DNA of 64,000 nucleotides from Erodium maritimum (lineage: Eukaryota > Streptophyta > Magnoliopsida > Geraniales > Geraniaceae). The stretch covers positions 82,093,043-82,157,042 of the forward strand of contig OY997588.1 of NCBI GenBank assembly GCA_963921825.1, read 5' to 3'. A program made the position numbers and the translations under genes. The first letter of the stretch is position 1. Every line of letters begins with the position of its first letter. Positions 1 through 12,135 of this stretch are shown here, piece by piece. The notes beneath the pieces were generated by a model. That model saw nothing but the letters and a program-made list of their open reading frames with translations, ran no database searches and was not told where the DNA came from.

Positions 1-660
1 GATATACTGCAGTGACGAGGGAAGAGAGGGAGGAAGATCCCTGGGACAACAGGGAGACCCCTAGGAGGGCTTAGGGAAAGGCGGGCCCAATCGAGGCAAA
101 GACAAGATGACCACCTTGAAGACTAGAAGTGGTTCGATGTATGCACGCCCGCCGGAGACAAAGAAGCAGAGGGGAGATCCGACTTCCCAACAGTAGCCCT
201 GGTATCTGCCCTTCCAGGGGGAGGGGAGAGCATATGAAGCGGAGGCACAGAGGCCTCCGATGTAGGAATGATCCGCCCCAGCAGGGGTGGGTGGAGTCGG
301 CCCCAGACTATACCTACAGACCCGGGACAGCCATTGCTGGGAGGTCTCGGGCAGCCTGCATTATTAGCACCTATATTTTACTTATTCTGTTATCGTTTAT
401 GTTTCTGTTGGGATATTTTATTTTCTGCGCATTTTGGAACTTGGTATTTTTTTGCCTCGTTATGTTGGAATGATGGTAGGGAGTTGTCTTGAGTTTGTGC
501 CCACGATTTCAAGTGGGCTATTATTATGGGTCCATGAGCGCTGGGCTTGTTACGGTCGGCCCGGACATATATCTGGAACTCGAGGCGGTCACGCCTCATC
601 CTATTTGATTACCTTTTGGTATTAATGAAAGTCTCCGGTTACCCGTTTCAAAAAAAAATT
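1..660 (+). mobile_element. LINE 3' end remnant with poly(A) tail
   Basis: The stretch has no convincing reading frame but ends in the style of a plant L1 LINE 3' terminus: a T-rich 3' UTR (about 360-480) and a run of nine A at about 650-658. It enters from outside the window, so its 5' end and target-site duplication cannot be judged. The first 350 bases are GC-rich and resemble other LINE-like segments here (2876-5106 and 53060-54500). The assignment rests on the tail and composition, not on protein matches. Confidence 0.4.
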
Positions 661-889
661 TTGAAATGTATTATTGTCCAACTAAATTTTATGGTGGTGT
701 ATGTCTCCATGTGACGTACCCTTGCATGCCCTTGACCCATATCCAAGATTTTATCAATCCCTCACGATCTAAGAAGAAAGTTCATCGAGCCTTCTCTGTC
801 CTTTCCGACCATTGTTTGTCACCTTGATGGCCGCACCGTATGACCCTCACCCTGGCTAACCCTTCTCATTGATCAATGAGACAACATTT

Positions 890-2470
890 GAACCATGGCC
901 TCTGATCCAATCCAAGACTTGAACGGTGCACACGCCCCCTTTTCACGTGTGAATCGTACTTTAGGATCTGACTCATCTGCCCACCCATCTACTGTCGAGT
1001 ATTGTAAGTTCCTCACTGATCTCACCAACAAACGGTTTTGTGATACCATGCCTGACCCAACAACTATTGGACCAACGAGCTCCGTCTTTCCCGTTATCGT
1101 CGTCTCCCTAGTTGGCGTATCCCAAGAGCCGACCTGGATACTTAAATCCACTCCCCCCCCCCCCAATATTTAACCCCCCTCCCTCGATGAGGGAATCTTC
1201 AGGAAATAGCTTACCCTCCGTTAGTGGCAATGTTGGCCCTCCAGGAGGGTTTCGACGCTATCAAAATGGATGAAAAAGAGAATTGGGTAATATTTATCCC
1301 GAGGAATCCAACAACTGACTATTGAATTTGCGGGATGCCTCTTCATGACCCGCAACTGTGATCGCAGTTCCATGAAGGTCTTAATGCAAATGGTCTGGTA
1401 TCACGCCGGTCTTGTCATTAGGACTTGGGATGAGACAATTATGGCTTCTATTTCATCTCTCAAGAGTAACAGAATAAAACAAGGGGGAGAACCTTAGTCT
1501 TTCAACCATACTACTTTGATCTTGGAAGATCTCCGACCAGGTTTCAATCTGGCCATCTTGTCATTTTCCAGACTCCAAATGTGAATCCTAGTGTCCGACC
1601 TACCATGGGACGGATTTACGGATGAGATGGGTTTCCAAGTGGGAGAAGCCTTGGGCCGTTTTGTTGATGTATGCACAGACCAATCTGGTCTCGCATGGGG
1701 AGGCACTCTTAGCATCCGGTTTAGGAAAAAAATTGTCACGCCTCTTCAGCGAACAACACTCATCACTGTCGAAGAACATCGAACATCGGTCTGAGTCCAT
1801 CTGTAATATGTGTGTCTTCCGAACTATTATATCCATTGTGTATGTATAGGCTATCAGGGTTTGGAGTTCCCTCGGAGGGAGCCTGTAGACCCCATTGAGA
1901 TTCATCGATTTGATCTTTCCCTTAAGGCGCTGAAACTCCTCAATTTATGAAGCGAGATTCGTAGGAACTGGTCGGACCTCATTCCGACGCGACACGGTTC
2001 CTTGCCAAGGACTAGAATTCGAATCCCCTCTCTCCCGGGTCCTAGGGTAACTGTTCCATCAGGATTCCCCCGCAAGGAGTCCTACCCTCCACTCCGGAAC
2101 AATATCTTATACTTGTAACATCGGTAAACAAGTGGAGCCAGGTGGATGTCTATCACTATCCCACTCCTCCACCTTCCATAACTGTAGGGACATGACCGAG
2201 CGAGACAGTTGCAATGCGGGACCTCTTACCTATTCAGGACTCAATCATGTCCGGTGAAAAGAAACTCCAAGCCTCGATGGACATCCACTCTGCCTCGACT
2301 ATTGGTCAACCTTATAAGGATATTGCCTCCCGAATGCAAGACTTGACACTCCTCTTTCGGCCCAAAAGAAAAGTACTCTGGGCATTCTCAGCTCGGTGAA
2401 GGAATCCACTTTCCTGGGAAAACCCAAGGCGAAGTCTGTTAAGTAGCCTCGCCAGGGTAAATGAGTAGGT
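890..2470 (+). pseudogene. decayed LINE ORF1 (DUF4283-like), plus strand
   Basis: The start at 895 (MASDPIQDL) and a conceptual segment at 1591-1740 (LPWDGFTDEMGFQVGEALGRF, then WGGTLSIRFRKKI) resemble the RNA-binding ORF1 domain of plant L1-type retrotransposons. The same WGG-(T)-x-x-x-RF pattern occurs in the minus-strand ORF1 at 3785. Frameshifts and stops break the frame many times, so no protein is expected. No zinc knuckle was located in this copy. From 2470 to 2860 the sequence becomes AT-rich with nothing recognisable. Confidence 0.45.
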
Positions 2471-3323
2471 CACCCAACAACGGGGTGTGTATGAGGATGC
2501 ACATCTCACTATGCATTGGTCGGAACATGCCCGACATCCTATTTCCCCCACTTTCTGGTGTTCTCCCTGAATTCTCGCTATCATCCCAACTGCCTCATAC
2601 CAGATACCATAGATATTTTCAAGTTAAGTCGAGAAATAACTACTATGCATTGCAAATAAGCTTTCATTGTCCCAAATATCTCTTCCATTTTTATTTTCAT
2701 GGATTAATCGGGTATTTTTATTGTAAGGTTAATGTCATGAATTTACGGACTCAGACTTTAGCTCACCCTTTTCCTTTTATCTTAAATGTGTAATGGGCCT
2801 ATTCAGGAGTACGATTAATAAAATTACAACATTATATGCTATAAATTGGTGTATGCGAAGGAAAGTCGTGTACATTTTTTTGAGCGAAAGGTGCAATTGT
2901 ATTAAATTTATATTAGGACATTGATGTGCGCCAGGGACCATGCTCCCAGGCCACTAAGGTCAGACAGAAAGAGCAATGGCTCACTGAACCTTTTACCACT
3001 AGAAGCGTCACATACGATATTTGAAAGCCATAGAGGCAAGGACATAATACGAAAAAGGGGGAAGGGGGTGCCGGAAATCCAAGATCTCAACAACGGTGAT
3101 GGTGGGAGGCAAATAATCTACATGGAACCCCTCCCAGGGCCAGTCCCCGATGCTCCTCCAGCCTCTCATTCCTCCTGGCAAGGCTATTTCCCCGCTCAAA
3201 CCTTCTCCTCCCGAGGTGCTCCAGCAGTTGACCTCTTAAGTGCTCTAGTTCCCTCTCTAAGTACCTTAGTTGGTGTCAGGACTGCAGACTCCTTCCTCCC
3301 AAGACCTTCATGCGTTTCACCAC

Positions 3324-5084
3324 CTAGCTCACTAGAGTGCGATAGTGGGGCCCCCAAAATCGAGCCAGCATGGGACTGAACGGTTTCCAGTCGGGCATTC
3401 CCCGAGTCCCTAGACCGGTAGGCACGGAGCTTGAAGCAACCCCGGGGGCCGTATCTAGGATCAAGGTGCCCTTAGGGGTGATGTCATTGGGAGTAGATGA
3501 CCGATCAACATCTCCCCAATCTGTCAAATAGGCCTTGATCTTCTTATCCCTCTGGTACTCCAGCAGAGAGGAGTCAAATCGCGGTGGGACTTTGATTGCA
3601 CATGTGCATTCCTTCAAGTCATGACCGAGTCTACCACAGTTGTAGCAAAAGCTCGGAAGCTTAGAATATGTGAGTTCGATGTGAATTGGCTCATGAAACT
3701 CCTTGAACCGAAGTATCAGTCCCCTCCGGAGCGACCTCTCGATGAAGTGCTTGAACCGAACTTTGACAGTTCCGCCCCAACACATGCTCTACTGGTCACA
3801 TGGGACATCCACACACGCTCCTAGAGCATCCCTGATAGAGGTACCTGTCTCCCTTGTCCTTACCAGAGGCGGCAGACCCCTAGCATGCGCCCACAATTGC
3901 ACTCGGTCAAGAACATGCATCTCCCAAGCACACGGATCCTGATCACCGAGCAGTAGGGCCTGGCCGTCGAAGCACCAGGGCTCATGTCCTCGGACCCACT
4001 TCCGAGCCTTAGAGGACCGGAAGTAAAAGCTAAATAGCCTCACCCTAGGTTCTTGATCCAAAGACCCTCAGTAACATTCCCCCATGCATTCATAATGATA
4101 CGCAGGAGAGTGTCCTTACGAGAGGTCTTTGGAGACCATAGTCTTCCTAGCATCCCCCATTGATGGCGGGCAATGAAGTCGATGTTTCCCGGGAAGACGA
4201 GACAAACAGCTCGACCTCTGCTTCCTCCTCCAATGACTGGACGAAAGGCCGTCTTGTAGACCCTGAAGATCCGAGACCAAATCAGCTGAGGGCGGAGCGA
4301 ATTCCTCCGTAGCCAAGTGTCGCGAACGATATCGCGTCATTCCTCTCGAAGTTGTAAGGCATGACGGGATAAGCGGGATCTTATCCTGATTGGGGAGGCA
4401 CCGACCTAACCCTAGAAGAACCACTACCGTCCTAGGAAGCTCCTTCATCAGAGCCTTCCCCTTGGCCGGGTCTCGCTACAGTGGCGGTGCCCTAGTAGGG
4501 CTAGAGACCGGTGCAGTCACAACTTTAACCCATGCACCCGGAGTGGGGGGAATCAGGGCATGCTCGTGATGCTATGGTGAGGAAGCCCTAACCATCGCAC
4601 CGCCATAAAGAGGATCCGACGGCGGTATAACCCTAATAATCGTGCCACCTTGTTGGGGAACAACCAGAGCGAGGTCATAACTGGTGTGTGGGGGGTGGTG
4701 AACTAGGGTTTGGAGAAGGGAGGGCTAGATAGTCGTTACTTACAAATGAAGTGTAACCGTGGGGCGTCGTTTAGAGACAGGCCTCCCACGTCTCGATTTC
4801 ACGATCGGGGTTGGGGAGGGTGGTCCCAATGAGAAGGAGACCCCATCTAAGGCTTCTCCCAAAGTAGGGAGAGTCGTAGTCGCCACCACAGGCGGAGAGG
4901 CAGAGGGAGCCCGAGTCGGCTTGGTTTTTCTCCGCCGACGACTCTTCTTCCCCGCACCGTGGGCAGCCTGCAGGGGACAAGGTAATGCAAGGAGAGCATC
5001 ACCAGCAGGAGCGACGATAGAAAGCGCGGTTGGAACCATCGTATAAGACATGTCGGCAACGATAATGACAGAGGAAAGTACCAT
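3324..5084 (-). pseudogene. LINE ORF1: DUF4283 plus CCHC zinc knuckle, frameshifted
   Basis: Three minus-strand blocks can be placed in order. Residues from 5084 are basic and Pro/Ser-rich, with a GKKSRRRRKTKPTR patch that looks like a nuclear or RNA-binding tract. Block 4061-3789 has the DUF4283 core (GHEPWCFDGQALLL, then VQLWAHARGLPPL). Block 3785-3324 has a CCHC knuckle, CYNCGRLGHDLKEC, typical of plant LINE ORF1. The blocks lie in different frames, so at least two frameshifts separate them. ORF1 proteins coat LINE RNA; this copy is dead. It sits directly downstream of the Harbinger insertion at 5107. Confidence 0.7.
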
Positions 5085-5548
5085 AGCTTCGCGCGACTAG
5101 GGTTAAGAGCATCTTCAATGGTTTGACACTAGTAGTGTCAAGGAGCAGGGTCAGGAAGTGCTTTTTGGCTTCCTGACATGGCTCCTCCAATGGTCTGACA
5201 TGACTAGTGTCAGGAGCCATGTTAATTAAAAAAACACCCCAAATATTTGTAATACTTTGATTTGAAGTCAAATATAAAATGCATAACTAATATTTTTATT
5301 TAACGCTATATGTAAAATACATTAAAATTGATAATTATTATTTAATTACGACCGCCATCTCCATATCTAGCCCAAATGTGTTCGATGAGATCAGCATGGA
5401 GTTGGTGATGAATATTCCGATCCCAAATCCTTGTTCTATGGCCCATTATACTTTCTCTGGTCACTGCTGGTGGTGGTCCTCTACGGACGGTTGGGTCCGG
5501 GACACCAATATCGGCAAAGGATCAGTGGGTCACGACCTCCGTTCATCC

Positions 5549-8342
5549 TTAACGACCATGTTTGTGTAGGATAACACAAGCGGTCATGATCACTGAGAGT
5601 GAGCTCCTATCCCACATTCGGCTCGGGCAAGTGACGATGTGAAACCGGGCCTGTAGAACTCCAAACGCTCGTTCGATATCCTTCCTACATGCCTCTTGGT
5701 ATCTAGCAAAGCATCTTTGCTTCGGCTTTTGTGGAGCAGGTACTGACTTCACAAATGTTGCCCAAGCAGGATAAATTCCATATGTCAAGTAATATGGAGT
5801 TTCATATTCTCTACCGTTGACCTTGAACTTCACATCTGGAGCGAAGCCTCGAACTGCCTGGGAGAACAAGGTGGACCTATTGAGCACGTTGTGTTGGGTC
5901 TCGATGGAGGGTATGAACACATACTTGCAGCGGAAATAACTCGAGACCATGTCATAGAACACTACCAAATATTAGATACACAAGAGAATAAACAATATGG
6001 ATGTTTCCTTACCAACTAGTTCAAGAAAAGGAAGAGAACACCAAAGAAACGATGATCGGCTTGAGTCTCCAAGACGCCTACGTATCCAATTGGAATCAAA
6101 GCCACGTAGTTCTTCTTTAGATGACTCAAGAACACAACAAGAGGGAGGAAAAGTGCCAAACTCGAAATTGTAGTGTGAGAGGGAGAGAAGTTGTGTTTCT
6201 ATTCTTGTCTTATGATTTGTTGTAGGAAAAAGATGACTTAAACCATCAACAACCATCAAGGACAAGTAAGGTGTGAAGCATGGTGTGAAGTAAGACAAGT
6301 ATGGTGCTAAGTATGGCAAGACAAGATGGGTTAGGTGGTGAATCACCAACACCTTAATCCTTGTCTTGCTTACGTAGTACTAATTAATCAAGACTTGATT
6401 AATTAGTTCCATGGGCCTTGGTTGCATGGGCCTTTCATGGGCCTCTTGGAACATGGCCTATGGCCATTCCCAACGAGGTCACGTGACGTGCTCATCACCT
6501 CCAAGCCTTCCATACCGGAAATGTCCAACATTATCCAACGCGATCAATCCCAAGACTCCAAGCCTTATCTTGATCCGTAATGTCCTATTCACTTACGGGC
6601 ACATGACCCAAAACCCAGTTTTGGTCATGTCCCGAGACAACTCTCTTTTGGCCATTCTCCATAAATGTGTCAATGAGTTTCATCCTTCAGTGTGACCCTT
6701 AGGTCTATGCATGTCGATAGATCAACGTAAAATCCCATTTTACTTGATCCTATATAAGTGGCAACTAACGAGACTTTAGTATTGCCTGACACTACATAGC
6801 GAATCGAACCAATCGATTCTAACCTTTCCGTCGTCCCTATCATTATCCTTTTATCTCCGATATCCTGATTGAGATAAGGCATAGAGCCGTCATCCTTATT
6901 ATTCTCGATCACTGTTCCTTGATATGTGAGATGACTGAATATATGATAACTGGTATCATGTGCATGGCCATGCTATTCTTTCAATCACTCTCGATCAAGC
7001 GGCCGAGAACCGATATCTTTCCCATACCTCAGTATGAGGGATAAATCCCTTAGCCGTCTTTCGTGTCACTCATGCAACCCGTCCCCAAGCCAATCCTGGC
7101 CGTTATGGAAGCCCTGTTACGGACAACGTTAGGCTCAGGTCAAACTTAGTTGTTGACTGCATAGTGATCACAAAGACTCCTTGGTCTAAGGATACATGAC
7201 AAGCTACGACACTGAATATGTTCATGACTCAATCTATGGCACATATTCAGGGCGGGTCGTCCAATATCATGTACCACATGATATCTATGATCAGACTCCG
7301 GAATCCCATTCCAATGACTAACAGAACGTAAGCCATGAAGAGCCATATTTCATACTAGTCGCTTCTATTGAAGCTTTATTGACTAGCGACCCATCGAGTG
7401 TGATCCATCTCGATCTATGGTTCTATTCGCATGGTGGGTATAGATCAGAAATCACATCGATATATTACTCCAACACATAAGTAATAGAAAGCCGCTTTAA
7501 TCTTATTGCTAATGATGATATATACATTTGGACATTTATGATTGAACTACGGGCACTAAGACTAACACGTTGATGTCGTTGTTGGAGCCCGGTGTCCCGA
7601 AGAAAGAGTGCATAATCCAATGGTCTTGGGATGCAACGCTTCTAGCATGATCGTGGGGACGTTCCCGTGGTCCCTACTTGCGAACTGTGCAAACCATGCC
7701 ATAGGGCAATTCTTCCAATCCCAGTGCATGCAGTCAAGAATACCTATCATCCCCGAAAAGCCGCGCTCTTCGTTGATTCGCAATAAACGTATTGTATCTT
7801 CCTCGGTCGGGTGTCGTAGATATGTCCGCCCAAGAAAAACTTCTTCAGGCAGTCCAACGAAGTGCTCTCCGCCATTCGCAAATACTAGTCGCATGCATCA
7901 GCGGGAACTCCATAACAGAGATGACGAAGTGCTACCGTGCACTTCTGGTGTGGAGTGAAAGAGGCCCTCCCCGTAGCATCCTTTCCGTTACAGAAGTAGG
8001 TGTACCGGTCACTCAAACCATTCATGATCCGTATGAACATGTCTCTCCACATTCGAAACCGTCGCCGAAACTGTTGGTCGTTGTACACCGGTCTAGGCGC
8101 GAAGGTATCACGGATCAACCCTTCATGTGCATCTTCTCGATTGCGCTCAATCACTCTCCGCTTTGGTCGTGGCGCCGACCCTGAGTGCTCGGCCTCATCA
8201 TCATCCCGATCCCTTGGAATTATCGCTGACAACACTTGATCGTGTATTGTTTTTTCCGTTGCCTCACAAGCATATCCATCGCTTCGTCTATTTCTTTGGG
8301 AGTTATTTTCTTCATTTCCTCTAGCGTTGGAAAATTCTCCAT
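5549..8342 (-). pseudogene. Harbinger (Plant_tran) transposase, interrupted
   Basis: The probable start is ATG at 8342 (MENFPTLEEMKK). The main blocks are 8235-7885 (N-terminal region), 7894-7600 (FSGMIGILDCMHWDWKNCP) and 5891-5549 (VNGREYETPYYLTYGIYPAWA, then RKDIERAFGVLQARF). All three catalytic acidic positions expected of a PIF/Harbinger DDE nuclease are visible: Asp in ILDCMHW, Asp in NNDIN just before the LTR, and Glu in DIERAFG. Frameshifts near 8220, 7890 and 7630 and the LTR insertion inactivate it. If the LTR and one CGTTG are ignored, NNDIN continues directly into VLNRS, which confirms the insertion point. Confidence 0.85.
5892..7567 (-). mobile_element. solo LTR of the Copia-1 family
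   Basis: This 1676-bp block begins TGTTGGGTCTCG and ends GACTAACA. A 5-bp duplication CGTTG flanks it (5887-5891 and 7568-7572). It matches both LTRs of the full element at 10446-19385 end to end with no net length change, differing at about two dozen positions by eye (roughly 1.4%). No primer site or coding region adjoins it, so it is the product of LTR-LTR recombination. Short open frames inside it recur in every LTR copy and are not taken as genes. Confidence 0.93.
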
Positions 8343-8739
8343 CGAAAAAATAGAACTAGGAAAAAAAACGAGAGAACTTGGAGAGGAATAGAGGAAAGGG
8401 AGCTTGAAACAAGTGAGGGAGTGAATGTTTGCTTGGGGTTGATCTGAATTTATAGAAAGTGTAGGGTTTTTTGGAGTCGTCGCCGACACGTGTCGTCTGC
8501 GCAGTGGCCCGCCGACTAGCCGTTGGAGCCTGACACGACACGTCGCGTCGTTGCAAGAATCTGCAATGACAGGCTGACACGCCCCCTTGACAAGACTCTG
8601 TGACACGACAAGCCGTGCCGCAAGTAGTGCCATCGCCTCCAACGATCCCCTGACACAACCCGTTGGAGCTGCCCTAAGAGAGAATCTCAGAATCAATTGA
8701 AAAAAGGTCTGGTTGTAGAATACGGAAAATCGTGTACAT

Positions 8740-9549
8740 AGTAACACTTGGATTCGTAATTACCATGAGCTAATTGAGAATCCGTGAAATAATATTTTAG
8801 GGGACATAAGAGTAACTTCAGGTATAAAATCTTTTTGTCGTTTCGGAGGAAATGTCCGTTACTTGATTTTGAATTTGATTAGTATCATTAACCAAGGTTA
8901 AGGTAATTCGTAGGGTAGGACAGGGGTGGGTATTTTAAGATAAGGTGTAATATCACGTGCCCATGTTGTAAGGACAAAGAATTGGCAAATTCGAAAAGGA
9001 GAATAATTTCCATTCCAAACAATCCTTAATTAAATCTTCATTATTGGCCACTAATTTCTATAAGGCCTGCCTTCAAACATTGGATTAATCCATTTGTGAC
9101 AACTTTACATTATTTTCATTACCTCTTCTTCTATCTCTCACTCCTGTATTTTTGTGGTAAAGTTTTCCTTGTGAGTCAAACTCTACTAGATAGGTGAGTA
9201 AAAGGTCGCTTCCTTACCCAATAGCATTTTATTCTAATTTTGTTAGGAGCAAAAGTGATAGTTTCAGGGGAGAAAATGGACTTAAACAAACAACAAGCGC
9301 AAAAGTGATAGATTCAGGGGAGAAAATGGACTTAACAAACAACAGGACACTGAACAACAACGAAAGAGATTATAAAGGATGAGGCATAGTATTGAACAAA
9401 TCCAAAATGTTGATCTTGTAATTATTTTGTGTGGTTATTCAGGTTCCTTATTCTCTCTGAGATGTGTAAATAAAACTCTTTAACATTTTTTCTGGTTCGA
9501 TTCAGACTGACCTGTATTATCTAAATTAAGAACATGTTGATCTCTCGAT
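8740..9549. repeat. AT-rich spacer with a 50-bp direct duplication
   Basis: No gene is visible. Two adjacent copies of an approximately 50-bp unit start at 9249 and 9299 (GCAAAAGTGATAG, then TTCAGGGGAGAAAATGGACT), with one substitution (T/A) and a one-base A-run difference. The rest is unremarkable AT-rich DNA. Confidence 0.6.
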
Positions 9550-10440
9550 GGAGACCCTTAGGAGAGGTGAGGATGATGCTAAATTGTTGAGTAGGTCCCC
9601 AAAAAAGGAAGGAGACTAGGGATCGGTAAAGTCCAGATCTCGATGGGAAGGGGTGTATCTCCTCTATAGCACCTCGTGGTCACCTCACGGCTTCATTGGC
9701 CCCGACGAGGCTGCTTTGTAGCAATTGCATCCTATACCTCGGGGCCTGCCCACCATCGACATAAGGGATTGATAAATGCTCTCTTCCATTAACCCGGGTA
9801 GGGCTCACAAGAAGCCGCGCTAGGGAGGAAGGACAAGTTGTGGCCCGGGTTCTAAGAACTAGCATCATGCTCGGCAGGGGACCCCCGTCACGTCCAAAAG
9901 GAGCCATAGGGTCTTATGTATCTCTTGATCGCCTAGGCCAGACAGATCATGCGGGGTCGGACGGATGCCTACTTGGATACGGACCCTAACATAAAGATCC
10001 CAATCTTGGGGGTCCATCTGGTGCTTGAAAAAATTTAGGACTTCAGCGTGGAACAACCCCATCGGACAGCCCTAATGACAAAAAGATCGTCATTTTCCTC
10101 GATCGGTTATTTAATCGTCGCGAACGTGAGGCGCCTTCTAGTACGTGGTAGGGACCTTGTCCCTCTCCAGTAGTAGCTCACTCGTGCCCCTCCAGTCACT
10201 CAGACCTAGGAGACGGTCGTGATCCAGGTCGTCCGGGACCCAACGTGTCGGGGAAGGAGGACTTAACCTTCGGCCAAGGCCCAAGGACCTTGTGTCGAAT
10301 CAGAAGCAACGAGTAGGAAATATGGGGTACCTCTCTGGCCCTGCCCATCCCGATTCGGAAAACCTTCCGATCTAAATCTCCGGAGCCATTCTATCCTCGA
10401 AGCCTGGAGAAGTGTCCGACAAACATGAGATCTTGTGGTG
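9550..10440 (-). other. GC-rich unidentified segment, possible LINE ORF1 debris
   Basis: Composition shifts sharply to GC-rich here, as in the ORF1-type segments at 1-5100 and 53060-54500. A minus-strand frame at 10062-9865 (HQMDPQDWDLYVRVRIQV) is vaguely like an ORF1 RNA-binding region, but no diagnostic motif is present. The segment continues across the Copia-1 insertion into 19391-19654. Function is not assigned. Confidence 0.25.
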
Positions 10441-10445
10441 TATGA

Positions 10446-12121
10446 TGTTGGGTCTCGATGGAGGGTATGAACACATACTTGCAGCGGAAATAACTCGAGA
10501 CCATGTCATAGAACACTACCAAATATTAGATACACAAGAGAATAAACAATATGGATGTTTCCTTACCAACTAGTTCAAGAAAAGGAAGAGAACACCAAAG
10601 AAACGATGATCGGCTTGAGTCTCCAAGACGCCTACGTATCCAAATGGAATCAAAGCCACGTAGTTCTTCTTTAGATGACTCAAGAACACAACAAGAGGGG
10701 GGAAAAGTGCCAAACTCGAAATTGTAGTGTGAGAGGGAGAGAAGTTGTGTTTCTATTCTTGTCTTGTGATTTGTTGTAGGAAAAAGATGACTTAAACCAT
10801 CAACAACCATCAAGGACAAGTAAGGTGTGAAGCATGGTGTGAAGTAAGACAAGCATGGTGCTAAGTATGGCAAGACAAGATGGGTTAGGTGGTGAATCAC
10901 CAACACCTTAATCCTTGTCTTGCTTACTTAGTACTAATTAATCAAGACTTGATTAATTAGTTCCATGGGCCTTGGTTGCATGGGCCTTTCATGGGCCTCT
11001 TGGAACATGGCCCATGGCCATTCCCAACGAGGTCCCGTGACGTGCTCATCGCCTCCAAGCCTTCCATACCGGAAATGTCCAACATTATCCGACGCGATCA
11101 ATCCCAAGACTCCAAGCCTTGTCTTGATCCGTAATGTCCTATTCACTTACGGGCACATGACCCAAAACCCAGTTTTGGTCATGTCCCGAGACAACTCTCT
11201 TTTGGCCATTCTCCATAAATGTGTCAATGAGTTTCATCCTTCGGTGTGACCCTTAGGTCTATGCATGTCGATAGATCAACGTAAAATCCCATTTTACTTG
11301 ATCCTATATAAGTGGCAACTAACGAGACTTTAGTATTGCCTGACACTACATAGCGAATCGAACCAATCGATTCTAACCTTTCCGTCCTCCCTGTCATTAT
11401 CCTTTTATCTCCGATATCCTGATTGAGATAAGGCATAGAGCCGTCATCCTTATTATTCTCAATCACTGTTCCTTGATATGTGAGATGACTGAATATATGA
11501 TACCTAGTATCATGTGCATGGCCATGCTATTCTTTCAGTCACTCTCGATCAAGCGGCCGAGAACCGATATCTTTCCCATACCTCAGTATGAGGGATAAAT
11601 CCCTTAGCCGTCTTTCGTGTCACTCATGCAACCCGTCCCCAAGCCAATCCTGGCCGTTATGGAAGCCCTGTTACGGACAACGTTAGGCTCAGGTCAAACT
11701 TAGTTGTTGACTGCATAGTGATCACAAAGACTCCTTGGTCTAAGGATACATGACAAGCTACGACACTGAATATGTTAATGACTCAATCTATGGCACATAT
11801 TCAGGGCGGGTCGTCCAATATCATGTCCCACATGATATCTATGATCAGACTCCGGAATCCCATTCCAATGACTAACAGAACGTAAGCCATGAAGAGCCAT
11901 CTTTCATACTAGTCGCTTCTAGTGAAGCTTTATTGACTAGGGACCCATCGAGTGTGATCCATCTCGATCTATGGTTCTATTCGCATGGTGGGCATAGATC
12001 AGAAATCACATCGATATATTACTCCAACACATAAGTAATAGAAAGCCGCTTTAATCTTATTGCTAATGATGATATATACATTTGGACATTTATGATTGAA
12101 CTACGGGCACTAAGACTAACA
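10446..12121 (-). repeat. Copia-1 3' LTR
   Basis: 1676 bp, TG...CA ends, identical by eye to the 5' LTR. On the minus strand a TATA-like CTTATATAGG lies near 11306-11315, suitable for the LTR promoter. The adjoining polypurine tract (complement of 12122-12133, GGCAAGTGGGAGAT) marks the second-strand start. Confidence 0.95.
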
Positions 12122-12135
12122 ATCTCCCACTTGCC

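Larger units (their letters stand above)
5107..8674 (-). mobile_element. PIF/Harbinger DNA transposon
   Basis: The ends are imperfect terminal inverted repeats: GAGCATCTTCAATGG at 5107 and the complement of GGGCAGCTCCAACGG ending at 8674. The 3-bp duplication TAA (5104-5106 and 8675-8677) is the usual Harbinger target. The interior encodes a Plant_tran-type transposase on the minus strand. A solo Copia LTR (5892-7567) is inserted in the transposase. Subterminal DNA at 5126-5220 contains repeated GACACTAGT/GTGTCA-type inverted motifs. The element is 3568 bp, or about 1.9 kb without the LTR and its extra duplication. Confidence 0.88.
2876..8723 (-). mobile_element. L1-type LINE, ORF2 deleted, split by a Harbinger insertion
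   Basis: A 16-bp target-site duplication brackets the element: GGAAAGTCGTGTACAT at 2860-2875 and GGAAAATCGTGTACAT at 8724-8739, one mismatch. The minus-strand 3' end is the T run starting at 2876. That run is followed by TTGAGCGAAAGG and then a stretch resembling the 3' end of the LINE at 39555. Without the Harbinger insert (5107-8674) the LINE is about 2.3 kb and holds ORF1 only. No endonuclease or reverse transcriptase was found, so it is internally deleted and could move only with another LINE's enzymes. Confidence 0.75.
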
